Shown here: positions 35,920 through 44,539 of the stretch, piece after piece
Layout: each line of letters opens with the position of its first letter
How positions within the stretch are numbered: position 1 is the stretch's first letter
Notes under the pieces: model-generated
What the model was told of the DNA's origin: nothing
Database searches by the model: none
Seen by the model: the letters and a program-made list of their open reading frames with translations, nothing else
Source of the DNA: Bradyrhizobium sp. Ash2021
GTDB lineage: Bacteria > Pseudomonadota > Alphaproteobacteria > Rhizobiales > Xanthobacteraceae
Direction of reading: 5' to 3'
Length of the DNA stretch: 64,000 bases
NCBI RefSeq assembly: GCF_031202265.1
Contig: NZ_CP100604.1
Coordinates: forward strand, 7,360,501 to 7,424,500
Translations under genes and position numbers: made by a program

Positions 35920-36573
35920 CTAATATTCGACCTCGAGTTCCTCGATATCGGCCGGCTCGGCCTTGGCGGCCTCGATCCACTCCTGCATTTCAGGCATAGC
36001 CATGATCGTCTTGGCGTAGGCCGCCAGCTTCGGGTCGAGTTTCACGTCATAGGTCATGAAGCGGGTCACGACGGGCGCATACATGGCGTCCGCCATGGTG
36101 CGTTCGCCGAACAGAAACGGCCCGCCCGATTCGGCCAGGCATTCGCGCCAGATGGTGCAGACCCGATCGATATCGGCCTGCGCCCGCGACCAGATCTTGA
36201 AGCCGGGGAAATGGCCCTTCAGATTGACCGGCAGCGACGCCCGCAGCGTCGTGAAGCCTGAGTGGATCTCACCGCAAATCGAGCGGCAATGCGCCCGGTG
36301 GATGCGGTCCGGCGGCAACAGTCCGGCGGCAGGCATGATCTCGTTGAGATACTCGGCGATGGCCAGGGTATCCCAGACTGTGGCGCCCTCGTGCCGCAAA
36401 CACGGCACCAGGATCGACGACGACAGCAGCAGGATTTCGGCCCGCGCCGATGCATCGTCGGGTGCGGTGACGACCTCTTCGAATTCCAGTCCGGAGAATT
36501 TGGTCAACAGCCAGCCGCGCAGCGACCACGACGAGTAGTTCTTGCTGCTGATGGTCAGTGTTGTTTTTGCCAT
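35920..36573 (-). CDS. Glutathione S-transferase family protein
   Basis: A 217-residue protein. N-terminal thioredoxin-like domain: LTISSKNYSSWSLRGWLLTKF, where the Ser after the first strand is the usual glutathione contact, and later the ILVPCLRHEGATVWDTLAIAEYL cis-Pro/contact strand. The C-terminal helical domain follows (about 90-217; GPFLFGERTMADAMYAPVVTRF). GGGAAGG precedes the ATG at 36573. It conjugates or reduces electrophiles; the substrate is unknown. Confidence 0.88.
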   Translation of the reverse strand: MAKTTLTISSKNYSSWSLRGWLLTKFSGLEFEEVVTAPDDASARAEILLLSSSILVPCLRHEGATVWDTLAIAEYLNEIMPAAGLLPPDRIHRAHCRSICGEIHSGFTTLRASLPVNLKGHFPGFKIWSRAQADIDRVCTIWRECLAESGGPFLFGERTMADAMYAPVVTRFMTYDVKLDPKLAAYAKTIMAMPEMQEWIEAAKAEPADIEELEVEY

Positions 36574-36765
36574 AGGCCTTCCCTCACGCCTGTACGTCGA
36601 TTCTACGGCCAAACGGGCACTCCCGCTCGCCCCGATGGTTCGCGGCCCGTGCCCAATGCCTATGCTACCGGCTTCTGACGCAGCAAGCGACGTGCCAGTT
36701 TTCGAGGCCTTCGACGCCGCCTTGGCTTCGATATTGCATAGCAATACGGGAAGGGGCGGACCGGA

Positions 36766-37989
36766 ATGAAGTCAATGATGTACCAGGCGTACCAGAACCA
36801 CATGGACCTCACGGCGCCCTGGCGGACGGGAGCTGCCGCAGCCCTCAAATATCTCAATCTCGTGCCGAAGGGCGTATCAGACAAGGTGTTCGGGCGGCTT
36901 GCGGCGGCGCTTGAATTGATTTCACGCTCCTCGCTGACCTACGCGCGCCCGCCCTACGGGATCGACAGCGTGATGGTAGGCAACCGGGAACTGAAGGTGA
37001 CGGAAGAAGTCACCTTCTCGACGCCGTTCGGCTCGCTGTTGCGCTTCAAGAAAGTGGATGGGCCGGAACAGCCGCGGCTGTTGCTGGTGGCGCCGATGTC
37101 CGGCCATTTCGCGACATTGTTGCGCGGCACCGTCAAGACGCTGCTGCAGGACCACGACGTCTACATCACCGACTGGCACAATCCGCGCGACATTCCGCTC
37201 AATGCCGGCAGATTCGGCCTTGAGGACTACACCGACCATTTGATCACCTTCCTCGACAAGATGGGCCCGCGCTCGCACATGGTGGCGATCTGCCAGCCCT
37301 CGGTCTCCGCGCTCGCGGCAGCCGCTGTCATGTCGGAGGACAATCATCCTGCGCGACCGGCAACGCTGACCTTGATGGCCGGGCCGATCGATACCCGTAT
37401 TCAGCCGACCAAGGTCAATGAATTCGCCAAGAGCAAGCCGATCAAATGGTTCCAGGAGAATTTGATCAACTACGTGCCGTTTCAGTGCAAGGGCGCGTTC
37501 CGGCAGGTCTATCCCGGCTTCGTGCAGCTCACGGCCTTCGTGTCGATGAATCTCGAGCGCCACATCAAGCAGCACATCGATCTCGCCGATCACCTCGCCA
37601 AGGGCGAGAAGGAGAAGGCCGAGATCATCAAGACGTTCTACGACGAATATTTTGCCGTGATGGATCTGCCGGCGGAGTTCTATATCGAGACCGTGCGCGA
37701 TGTGTTCCAGGAGCATTTGCTGCCGCAAGGCAAGTTGATGCATCGCGGCCGGCCGGTGAACCCGGCGTCGATCAAGCGCATGGGCCTGATGACGGTCGAA
37801 GGCGAGAAGGACGATATCTGCTCGATCGGCCAGACGCTGGCAGCGCAGGACCTCTGCACCGGCGTGCGCGCCTATCGCAAGGTGCACCACATGCAGGCCG
37901 GCGTCGGCCATTACGGCGTGTTCTCGGGCCGGCGCTGGAACAACGAGATCTATCCGCTCTTACGGGATTTCGTGCACGTCAATTCTTGA
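36766..37989 (+). CDS. phaZ: Intracellular polyhydroxyalkanoate depolymerase
   Basis: A 407-residue alpha/beta-hydrolase-type protein without a signal peptide. VAICQPSVSALAAAAVM carries the lipase-box-like CQPS seen in intracellular PHB depolymerases, where the Cys is catalytic. Landmarks ITDWHNPRDIP, FGLEDYTDHLITFLDKMG, MAGPIDTR and GVGHYGVFSGRRW (C-terminal catalytic His) match PhaZ of Cupriavidus-type. It mobilises storage polymer to 3-hydroxybutyrate units. Promoter and terminator are not obvious. Confidence 0.9.
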   Translation: MKSMMYQAYQNHMDLTAPWRTGAAAALKYLNLVPKGVSDKVFGRLAAALELISRSSLTYARPPYGIDSVMVGNRELKVTEEVTFSTPFGSLLRFKKVDGPEQPRLLLVAPMSGHFATLLRGTVKTLLQDHDVYITDWHNPRDIPLNAGRFGLEDYTDHLITFLDKMGPRSHMVAICQPSVSALAAAAVMSEDNHPARPATLTLMAGPIDTRIQPTKVNEFAKSKPIKWFQENLINYVPFQCKGAFRQVYPGFVQLTAFVSMNLERHIKQHIDLADHLAKGEKEKAEIIKTFYDEYFAVMDLPAEFYIETVRDVFQEHLLPQGKLMHRGRPVNPASIKRMGLMTVEGEKDDICSIGQTLAAQDLCTGVRAYRKVHHMQAGVGHYGVFSGRRWNNEIYPLLRDFVHVNS

Positions 37990-38002
37990 GTTGACTCTCT
38001 CC

Positions 38003-38045
38003 ACGTCATTGCGAGCAGCGAAGCGACGAAGCAATCCAGTCTTCA
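38003..38045. repeat. Partial type B repeat
   Basis: CGTCATTGCGAGCAGCGAAG followed by CGACGAAGCAATCCAGTCTTC. Only the left half of the element is present. It abuts the 5' edge of a truncated binding-protein gene. Confidence 0.7.
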
Positions 38046-38047
38046 GC

Positions 38048-38164
38048 GTGTTGAAAGAACCCGACGCCGGCCGGGCACTGATCAAGTTCCTTGCCTCGCC
38101 CGCCGCCCGCGACACCCTCGTCAAGAGCGGCCTCGATCCGATCCCGGCGAACACGACGAATTAG
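38048..38164 (+). pseudogene. 3' remnant of an extracellular solute-binding protein gene
   Basis: The frame from 38048 reads VLKEPDAGRALIKFLASPAA then RDTLVKSGLDPIPANTTN and a TAG. This is the C-terminal signature of ModA-like extracellular binding proteins (dAGraLikFLaSpaar...l..sGLdPip). No N-terminal part exists upstream; instead a type B half-repeat is joined directly to the fragment. It is a relic of a gene deletion or rearrangement. Confidence 0.6.
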
Positions 38165-38188
38165 CACGAGATTACTTTGCTCGACTTA

Positions 38189-38312
38189 TCTCCACCACCG
38201 TCATCCTGAGGCGCGAGCGCAGCGAGCCTCGAAGGATAGCGATCCGGACCGTGGCCGTCGCCCTTCGGGACGCGCGCAAGAGCGCGCTCCTCAGGGTGAC
38301 GGGGATAGGTCG
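38189..38312. repeat. Intergenic repeat (type D)
   Basis: CGTCATCCTGAGGCGCGAGC and AGCGAGCCTCGAAGGATAGC at one end, CGCTCCTCAGGGTGACGGG at the other. It is a diverged relative of 26741-26875 and lies between the relic and the binding protein gene. Confidence 0.65.
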
Positions 38313-38343
38313 TGCGAGCTGCCAGGATCGAAATAATCGCCCG

Positions 38344-39144
38344 TTACTTCGTCTGCGTCCGGATCGGGGTGTCCTTCAGCCCGTTATTGTCATAGGCCTT
38401 GCGCAGCGTGCCGTTGGTCGTCGCGTCCGTCATGAACTTGGCGGCAAACGCGGCCGACAGCGGATGGTTCAACGGTACCGCGACCGCGGTGACGGTCTGC
38501 TTGAAGGTCTCATCCAGCACGTGCGTGCCCGGAATCTTCTTCGCCATGGCATTGAGCTGGTCGCGCGACAGCGCGAACGCGTCGATCTCGCCGTTCTTGA
38601 GCAGGGCAAAGATCTCGTCATAGGTCTGATAGCCCGTGACCTTGGCGTTCTTCAGATGCGCGATTGCGCCGCGCATCGTCGTCGTGTTGTTGACGGCGGC
38701 GACCTTCATGCCGGGCCGGTCGAGCGTCTGGAAATTTGTGGCCGTCGAACCGGCCTTGACGATGTAGGTGGCATCCGCGACCTCATAGACAGGCCCGAAC
38801 GACATCCTGGTTTCCCGCTCCGGGTCCTTCGGCAGGAAGGTGACATCCCAGGTGCCCTTCGCGGCGGCGTCGGTGATCTGCCCGGAGTTGTTATACACGA
38901 CGTATTCGACGGGCACGCCGAGCTGCGCGGCCATTTCCTTGCCGAGATCGACGGGTACGCCGGCATAGCCGCCGGCTTTGGTCCTGGTCGACCAGAACGC
39001 GCCGCCGGCCGCGCTGATCGCGATCGCCACCCGCAGCTTGCCGGTGGGCGCGATTTCGTCTTTCAGGGCATCGGCGCGTGCAGGTCCGGTCATCATCATG
39101 GCTCCCAAAACGAGGCCGACGACAAGCGGCAGTTGACTGGACAT
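38344..39144 (-). CDS. Periplasmic binding protein of the polar amino acid type
   Basis: A 266-residue SBP_bac_3-type protein with a signal peptide (GLVLGAMMMTGPARADA). Landmarks: LRVAIAISAAGG, GYAGVPVDLGKEMAAQLGVPVEYVVYNN, WDVTFLPKDPERE (first lobe hinge) and ATYIVKAGSTA, VAAVNNTTTM, FALSRDQL (second lobe). It would bind a small amino acid or related acid. No permease or ATPase genes adjoin it. GGGAGGAAACCG precedes the ATG. Confidence 0.85.
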   Translation of the reverse strand: MSSQLPLVVGLVLGAMMMTGPARADALKDEIAPTGKLRVAIAISAAGGAFWSTRTKAGGYAGVPVDLGKEMAAQLGVPVEYVVYNNSGQITDAAAKGTWDVTFLPKDPERETRMSFGPVYEVADATYIVKAGSTATNFQTLDRPGMKVAAVNNTTTMRGAIAHLKNAKVTGYQTYDEIFALLKNGEIDAFALSRDQLNAMAKKIPGTHVLDETFKQTVTAVAVPLNHPLSAAFAAKFMTDATTNGTLRKAYDNNGLKDTPIRTQTK

Positions 39145-39274
39145 CGGTTTCCTCCCACCGGCCCTTGTTGATCAGCGGGCCTTCACCGACCATTTTGGTC
39201 GATCGCGGGAGATGTTGAAACCCAAATTGCTGATCGATCCGGTAAATTTATCGAACCCCGGGGCCGGACAATAG

Positions 39275-39299
39275 CGAAGCCCCGCAAAGCGGGGCTTCG
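39275..39299. terminator. Hairpin terminator after the LivK-type gene
   Basis: CGAAGCCCCGC (39275-39285) pairs perfectly with GCGGGGCTTCG (39289-39299) around an AAA loop. It lies just after the stop of the minus-strand gene at 39317. The T-run is weak, so efficiency is uncertain. Confidence 0.6.
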
Positions 39300-39316
39300 T
39301 TGTCGGATGGTCCGGA

Positions 39317-40492
39317 TTACTTGCTCGCAACCTTGGTCGGATCGTTGACCGCCTTGAAGGTCTCGAATTCGACGCTGTACAGCGCGCCATCGACCTTCTC
39401 GACCCGGCGAATGTAGATGTCCTGAACCACGTCGCGGGTTCTTGGATCGATCGACATCGGGCCGCGCGGACTTTCCCACGCCATTCCCTTCATGGCCTCC
39501 ACGAGCGCAGGGCCGTCGGTCTTGCCGTCGGTCTTCTTCAGCGCCTCATAGATCAGGTGCATGCCGTCATAGGCGCTGACGCTGATGAAGTTCGGCCGCA
39601 CATTGGCGTTGGCCTTCTGGAAGGCTGCGACATATTCCTTGTTCATCGCCGAGGGGTGATGGGCGGAATAGAAGCCGGCGGTCACGGTGCCGATCATGGC
39701 GTCGCTCATGCCCGGCAGGTCTTCGTCGTCGGCGATATCGCCGGGGCCGATCAGCTTGATGCCGGATTTATCCAGCCCGCGTTCGACGAATTGCTTCGCC
39801 AGGATCGCGGCCTGGCTGGCGGGAACAAAGACGAACAGCGTATCGGGATTGCCGTCGCGGGCGCGTTGCAGGAACGGCGCGAAGTCGGGGTTCGCCAAGG
39901 GCACCTTGAGCGCTTCCACGATGACGCCCCCGGCCTGGGTGAAGGTCGCGGAAAATACCCCGGATGCCTCGTGCCCCGGCGCCCAGTCGGAGGAGATGAT
40001 GGTGGCGCGCTTCGACCCGTTCTTCGCCGCCCAGTTGGCGAGCACGCTCGCCTGCTGGGCGTGGGTCCAGCTCGTGCGCACAAAATACGGCGACCGTTCG
40101 GTGACGATCGAGGTCCCCGACACCATGACCACCGTCGCCGTCTTGCTCTCGTTGACCAAAGGCGCAATGGCCAGCACGTTCGGCGTCAGGCCGCCGCCGA
40201 GGATGGCGACTTTGTCCGAGACGATCAACTCCTGGGCTATGCGCTTCGAATTGTCGGGAACGCTGGCGTCGTCCCGGACGACCAGCTCGATCTTGCGGCC
40301 GGCGACCATGTCGCCATGTTGCATCATGTAGAGCCGGGCGCCGGCGACGGCCTGTTTTCCGACCGGGCCCAAAACACCGGTGAGCGGCATGACCAGCCCG
40401 ATCTTGATGGTCTCTTGCGCTGCAACTTCGCCGGCGAACAACGCGACGGCCAGGGCCGACGCCGCAAATAAATGGAAAGATTTCCTGAGCAT
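39317..40492 (-). CDS. Periplasmic binding protein of the LivK type
   Basis: A 391-residue protein with a signal peptide (FAASALAVALFAGEVAAQE). TIKIGLVMPLTGVLGPVGKQAVAGARLYM, GRKIELVVRDDASVPDN, AILGGGLTPNVLAIAPLVNE and FVFVPASQAAILAKQFVERG follow the type-1 periplasmic binding fold. It is divergent from the LysR gene at 40602, which may control it. No transport genes adjoin. Confidence 0.85.
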   Translation of the reverse strand: MLRKSFHLFAASALAVALFAGEVAAQETIKIGLVMPLTGVLGPVGKQAVAGARLYMMQHGDMVAGRKIELVVRDDASVPDNSKRIAQELIVSDKVAILGGGLTPNVLAIAPLVNESKTATVVMVSGTSIVTERSPYFVRTSWTHAQQASVLANWAAKNGSKRATIISSDWAPGHEASGVFSATFTQAGGVIVEALKVPLANPDFAPFLQRARDGNPDTLFVFVPASQAAILAKQFVERGLDKSGIKLIGPGDIADDEDLPGMSDAMIGTVTAGFYSAHHPSAMNKEYVAAFQKANANVRPNFISVSAYDGMHLIYEALKKTDGKTDGPALVEAMKGMAWESPRGPMSIDPRTRDVVQDIYIRRVEKVDGALYSVEFETFKAVNDPTKVASK

Positions 40493-40601
40493 GACCGCCT
40501 GCCTCCCTCAGTATCGATTGTTAATGGGGTACGCTTAGGCGTATTTTCTCATATGCGGCAGCCGCAAGATTGCGTCGCGCGAAGTCAAGAGTGAATAGCT
40601 C

Positions 40602-41501
40602 ATGTTTGACTGGGACGATCTTCGGCATTTCCTGGCGGTGGCCCGCCATGGCAGCACGATCGCGGCCGCGAAAGCGCTCAATCTCAGCCAGTCAACCGTT
40701 CACCGCCGGCTAGCCGAACTGGAAAAGCGGATCGGGCGGAATGTCGTGATCCGGCACGCGACCGGCTACCGGCTGACCGAGTTCGGCACGGAGTTGCAGC
40801 CTTGGGCTGAACAGGTCGAGAAAGCGATCGTCTCGCTCGAGCGCTATCTGGTTGCTGCGGACGAAACGCCGACCGGCTCGGTTCGGGTGACCTGCTCGGA
40901 ATCCATCGGCTATCGATTGATGCAGTCGCCGCTGCTCGAGACCTTTCACAGCCGCCATCCCGGCCTGCGGATCGAACTCATCATGAGCGACCACTTTCTC
41001 GATATCGCCAAGGGCGAAGCCGATGTGGCGATACGCGCCGGCATCCCGAACGAGGAGACGCTGGTGGGGCGCAAAATCGCCGATGTGCCCTGGGCGCTCT
41101 ATTGCAGCCGCGGCTACCTCGAGCGCCACGGCCGGGTGGAACGGGCCGAAGACATCGCCGGTCATTCGGTGATCGAGTTCGACGGCGACATCAGGGATCA
41201 CCACGCCGCCAAATGGCTTCGGTCGGTCGCTCCGAATGCGCGGGTGGTTGCCCGAAGCAATACCGTGCCGGGGCTGCTGATGACCGTGAAATCGGGCGCG
41301 GGCCTCGCGCCGCTGCCGATGCCGCTTGCGGTCCGCGAGGCCGATCTTGTCTCCGTGCTCGGCCCGTTACCCGGACTTTACTCGCCGATATACCTGCTGA
41401 CGCACCCCGACCTCAGGCATATGCCGCGCGTCCGCACATTCTTCGATTTCATCATTGCCGAGATCGACAGCGTGCGCCCGGTGCTGACGGCCGGCAACTA
41501 G
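40602..41501 (+). CDS. LysR-family transcriptional regulator
   Basis: A 299-residue LysR protein: N-terminal winged helix-turn-helix (WDDLRHFLAVARHGSTIAAAKALNLSQSTVHRRLAELEKRIGRNVV) and a C-terminal effector-binding domain (about 90-299; VTCSESIGYRLM, IMSDHFLDIAKGEADVAIRAG). The gene is divergent from the LivK-type gene with 109 bp between starts, the usual arrangement for a LysR controlling its neighbour. Effector unknown. Confidence 0.92.
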   Translation: MFDWDDLRHFLAVARHGSTIAAAKALNLSQSTVHRRLAELEKRIGRNVVIRHATGYRLTEFGTELQPWAEQVEKAIVSLERYLVAADETPTGSVRVTCSESIGYRLMQSPLLETFHSRHPGLRIELIMSDHFLDIAKGEADVAIRAGIPNEETLVGRKIADVPWALYCSRGYLERHGRVERAEDIAGHSVIEFDGDIRDHHAAKWLRSVAPNARVVARSNTVPGLLMTVKSGAGLAPLPMPLAVREADLVSVLGPLPGLYSPIYLLTHPDLRHMPRVRTFFDFIIAEIDSVRPVLTAGN

Positions 41502-41517
41502 ACCTGTTCGACCAAAA

Positions 41518-42726
41518 TCAGTGCGCCACCAATGGACAGCCGCTGTCGGCCAACGAACGGAACGCCTGGTTGCCCGGGATCACGCCCAGTATGTTGAAAT
41601 AGTCCCAGGGCTTCGTCGACTCCGACGGCTTCTTTACCTGGGCAAAATACATGTCGTGAACCATCCGGCCGTCTTCGCGGACGCGGCCGTTCCGCGTGTA
41701 GAAATCGTTCACCGGAATCTCGCGCATCTTGACCATGACCGACTTCGCCTCATCCGTGCCCGCAGCAGCGATCGATGTGAGGTAGTGACGGACAGCCGAA
41801 TAGGTGGCGGCCTGCGCCATGGTCGGCATTTTCCCGTGCCGCTCAAAGAATCGCTTCGACCAGGCCCTGCTCTCGTCGTTGCGATCCCAGTAGAACGCGG
41901 TCACGAACTTCAGTCCCTGCGCGGCCTTTAGCTCCATGCTGTGAACGTCGGATATGAATACCAGCAACGAGACCATGGTCTGGTTTTTCGCCAGTCCGAA
42001 TTCGTTCGCCTGCTTGACGGCGTTGACCATGTCTCCGCCGGAGTTGGCGAAAGCCACCACCTTCGCACCGGACGCCTGCGCCTGAAGCAGGTAGCTGCTG
42101 AAGTCCGACGTGCTGAGCGGATGCCGCACGCTGCCGAGCACCTTGCCTCCCGCAGCCAGTACCGCGCTGGTCGCGTCCGCCTCCAGCGAATGGCCGAACG
42201 CATAATCGACCGTGATGAAGAACCAGGTGTCGCGGCCTTCCGCCACGATCGACTTGGCCAGACTTGTGGTGAGGGCATAACTGTCGTGGACCCAGGAAGC
42301 CTCGGTCGGTGTACAGCCCTTGCCGGTGAAAGCCGTGCTCCCGACCGCGCCGGCGATGACGACCCGGTTGTGGTCGGCGGCGAGCTGCTCGACCGCGAGC
42401 GCCACCGCGGAGTTGTCAAATCCGATCGCCATGTCGACGGCACCGGTTTCGAACCAGCGGCGCGCCACGGCCACCCCGATGTCGGCCTTGTTCTGATGGT
42501 CAGCGAAAATGATCTCGACGGGCTTGCCCAGCACCGTGCCGCCGGCATCATCGACAGCCATCCGCGCGGCCACGACCGAGCCCTGGCCGCCCAGATCGGC
42601 ATAGAGACCGGACTGGTCGTTGAGCACGCCAATCCTGACGACATCGTCAGAAATCTGCGCCTGGGCCGCGGACAGGCCAAGGCCGGCGACCATCAAGACT
42701 GACATGACGGCGAACTGAAATCGCAC
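41518..42726 (-). CDS. Periplasmic binding protein of the LivK type (second)
   Basis: A 402-residue protein with a signal peptide (VMSVLMVAGLGLSAAQAQI). Landmarks: VRIGVLNDQSGLYADLGGQGSVVAARMAVDDAG, EIIFADHQNKADIG, MAIGFDNSAVALAVEQLAADHNRVVI, DTWFFITVDYAFGHSLEAD. The start is GTG at 42726 with GGGGGA upstream. Relatives often bind aromatic acids. It has no permease genes and sits after the LysR gene, convergent with it. Confidence 0.85.
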   Translation of the reverse strand: MRFQFAVMSVLMVAGLGLSAAQAQISDDVVRIGVLNDQSGLYADLGGQGSVVAARMAVDDAGGTVLGKPVEIIFADHQNKADIGVAVARRWFETGAVDMAIGFDNSAVALAVEQLAADHNRVVIAGAVGSTAFTGKGCTPTEASWVHDSYALTTSLAKSIVAEGRDTWFFITVDYAFGHSLEADATSAVLAAGGKVLGSVRHPLSTSDFSSYLLQAQASGAKVVAFANSGGDMVNAVKQANEFGLAKNQTMVSLLVFISDVHSMELKAAQGLKFVTAFYWDRNDESRAWSKRFFERHGKMPTMAQAATYSAVRHYLTSIAAAGTDEAKSVMVKMREIPVNDFYTRNGRVREDGRMVHDMYFAQVKKPSESTKPWDYFNILGVIPGNQAFRSLADSGCPLVAH

Positions 42727-42897
42727 GGCGTTTCCCCCAGGGTCTTCGCCCGGTTCGTTGTCGACAACCTAGCCCACCCCGCATCGGGCGTATAGCGACG
42801 AGCCCCGTCATTGCCGAAGACCTGTCCTTGTGAGCCTATCCAGAGCAACAGTCGGCCGCTATCCTCCGTAAAGAAAATCGGGAGCAGAAACGCGTTC

Positions 42898-44514
42898 ATG
42901 AACAAGTCCAGTTTCGATACGGAATTCGATGTCGTCGTGGTCGGTGCGGGCTCGGCCGGCTGCGTGCTGTCGGCGCGGCTGACGGAAAATCCCAAGGTGT
43001 CGCTTTGCGTCATCGAGGCCGGCGGGCGCGACCGCAATCCCTGGATTCATATTCCGATGGGTTTTGGCAAGCTGGTCCCGGACCCGAAGATGAACTGGGG
43101 TTATGCAACCGAACCGGAGCCGGGTCTCGGCGGCCGAACGGTGAACTGGCCGCGCGGCAAGGTTTTGGGCGGCTCCGGCTCCATCAACGGCCTGGTCTTT
43201 CTGCGCGGCGCGCCCAGCGACTACGATGAATGGCAGCGACTTGGCGCGCGCGGCTGGAGCTACGATGACGTGCTGCCCTATTTCAAGCGGATGGAGCACT
43301 GCGTCGATGGTGCCAACGCGTGGCGCGGAACCGGCGGCCCGATGACGGTTTCGAACATCAAGCGCCCGTCGAAGGCGGCAAGGGCCTTCGTCGAGGCCTG
43401 CGAGCGTCTGCAATATCCGCGCAACCCTGACTTCAATGGCGAGCGCATCGATGGTATCGGTTTCGCGCCGCTCAACGTGCACAACGGCTGGCGCCGCTCG
43501 ACGGCCGTCGGCTATCTCAAGCCGAACCTCGGCAGGAAAAATCTCGAACTGATGACGAAGACCCGCGTCTGCCGCATCTTGTTCGACGGACGCCGCGCCA
43601 TCGGCGTGGAAATCGAGCGCGACGGCCGGATCCAGCGCATCGGTGCGCGGCGCGAACTCGTTCTTTCCGGCGGCGCGATCAATTCTCCTGTGCTGTTGCT
43701 GGCCTCCGGCATCGGCCCGGCCGCAGAACTGGCCGAGTTCGGCATCGATGTGAAACACGATCTTTCGGGTGTCGGGAAAAATCTGCAGGACCATTATCAG
43801 TCGAGCTTCACCTTCAAGACCAACGCGACCGATACGCTGAACGAAGCCGTGATGAGCCCGGCCAAATCGGTGAAACTCGCCCTCGAATGGCTGCTCAGGG
43901 GGTCGGGACAGCTTTCGGTCGGCGCGACCGAAGCGACATTGTTTGCGAAATCGAGCCCCTCCGAGCCGGTGCCTGATATCCAGTACCAATGCCTCAATTT
44001 TTCGTCGGACGGATTGCAGAACGGCCTGCATCGCTGGCCGGGATTTAGTTTCATCTTCAGCGTTTGCCGGCCGAAGAGTCGGGGTGAAATCACGCTGCGC
44101 GACGCGGAGGGGCGCGCGCCGCCGCGCATCCGCGCCAATTACCTGACCGATCCCGACGATATGCGCGTTATGCTGGCGGGCTTTCGCATCGCCCGGCAAA
44201 TTGCCGCGACCGAACCGTTCCGATCGCTGGTGGTCGAACAGATCAGGCCCGATCCGGACGTCACCAGCGACGAACAAGTCGCCGACTACGTCCGGAAAGT
44301 CGGGTCGACCGTCTATCATCCCTGCGGCACCTGCCGGATGGGCGAGGATGAACGGGCCGTGGTCGACAGCGAGCTCCGCGTCCGCGGCATCGACGGTCTG
44401 CGGGTCGTCGACGCCTCGGTGATGCCGGCAATGCCCTCGCCGAACATTCACCCGGCGACGATCATGGTCGCCGAGAAGAGCTCCGATATCATCGCCAAGG
44501 CGCTGATGAATTGA
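42898..44514 (+). CDS. GMC-family FAD oxidoreductase (second copy)
   Basis: A 538-residue GMC enzyme: FAD motif FDVVVVGAGSAGCVLSARL, RGKVLGGSGSINGLVFLRG, catalytic region GSTVYHPCGTCRMGEDERAV and C-terminal VVDASVMPAMPSPNIHPATIMVAEKSSDII. Same fold as the gene at 26920 but only distantly similar outside motifs. It oxidises an alcohol; the substrate is unknown. The start is weakly supported (GGGAG about 14 nt upstream). The opposite-strand LivK-type gene is divergent. Confidence 0.9.
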   Translation: MNKSSFDTEFDVVVVGAGSAGCVLSARLTENPKVSLCVIEAGGRDRNPWIHIPMGFGKLVPDPKMNWGYATEPEPGLGGRTVNWPRGKVLGGSGSINGLVFLRGAPSDYDEWQRLGARGWSYDDVLPYFKRMEHCVDGANAWRGTGGPMTVSNIKRPSKAARAFVEACERLQYPRNPDFNGERIDGIGFAPLNVHNGWRRSTAVGYLKPNLGRKNLELMTKTRVCRILFDGRRAIGVEIERDGRIQRIGARRELVLSGGAINSPVLLLASGIGPAAELAEFGIDVKHDLSGVGKNLQDHYQSSFTFKTNATDTLNEAVMSPAKSVKLALEWLLRGSGQLSVGATEATLFAKSSPSEPVPDIQYQCLNFSSDGLQNGLHRWPGFSFIFSVCRPKSRGEITLRDAEGRAPPRIRANYLTDPDDMRVMLAGFRIARQIAATEPFRSLVVEQIRPDPDVTSDEQVADYVRKVGSTVYHPCGTCRMGEDERAVVDSELRVRGIDGLRVVDASVMPAMPSPNIHPATIMVAEKSSDIIAKALMN

Positions 44515-44539
44515 CCGCGGCGAAGACTTGAAGCCCCGA

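Noticed and set aside
42859..44451. A 530-codon minus-strand frame opposite the GMC gene
   Set aside because: Shadow of a gene with clear FAD and catalytic motifs.
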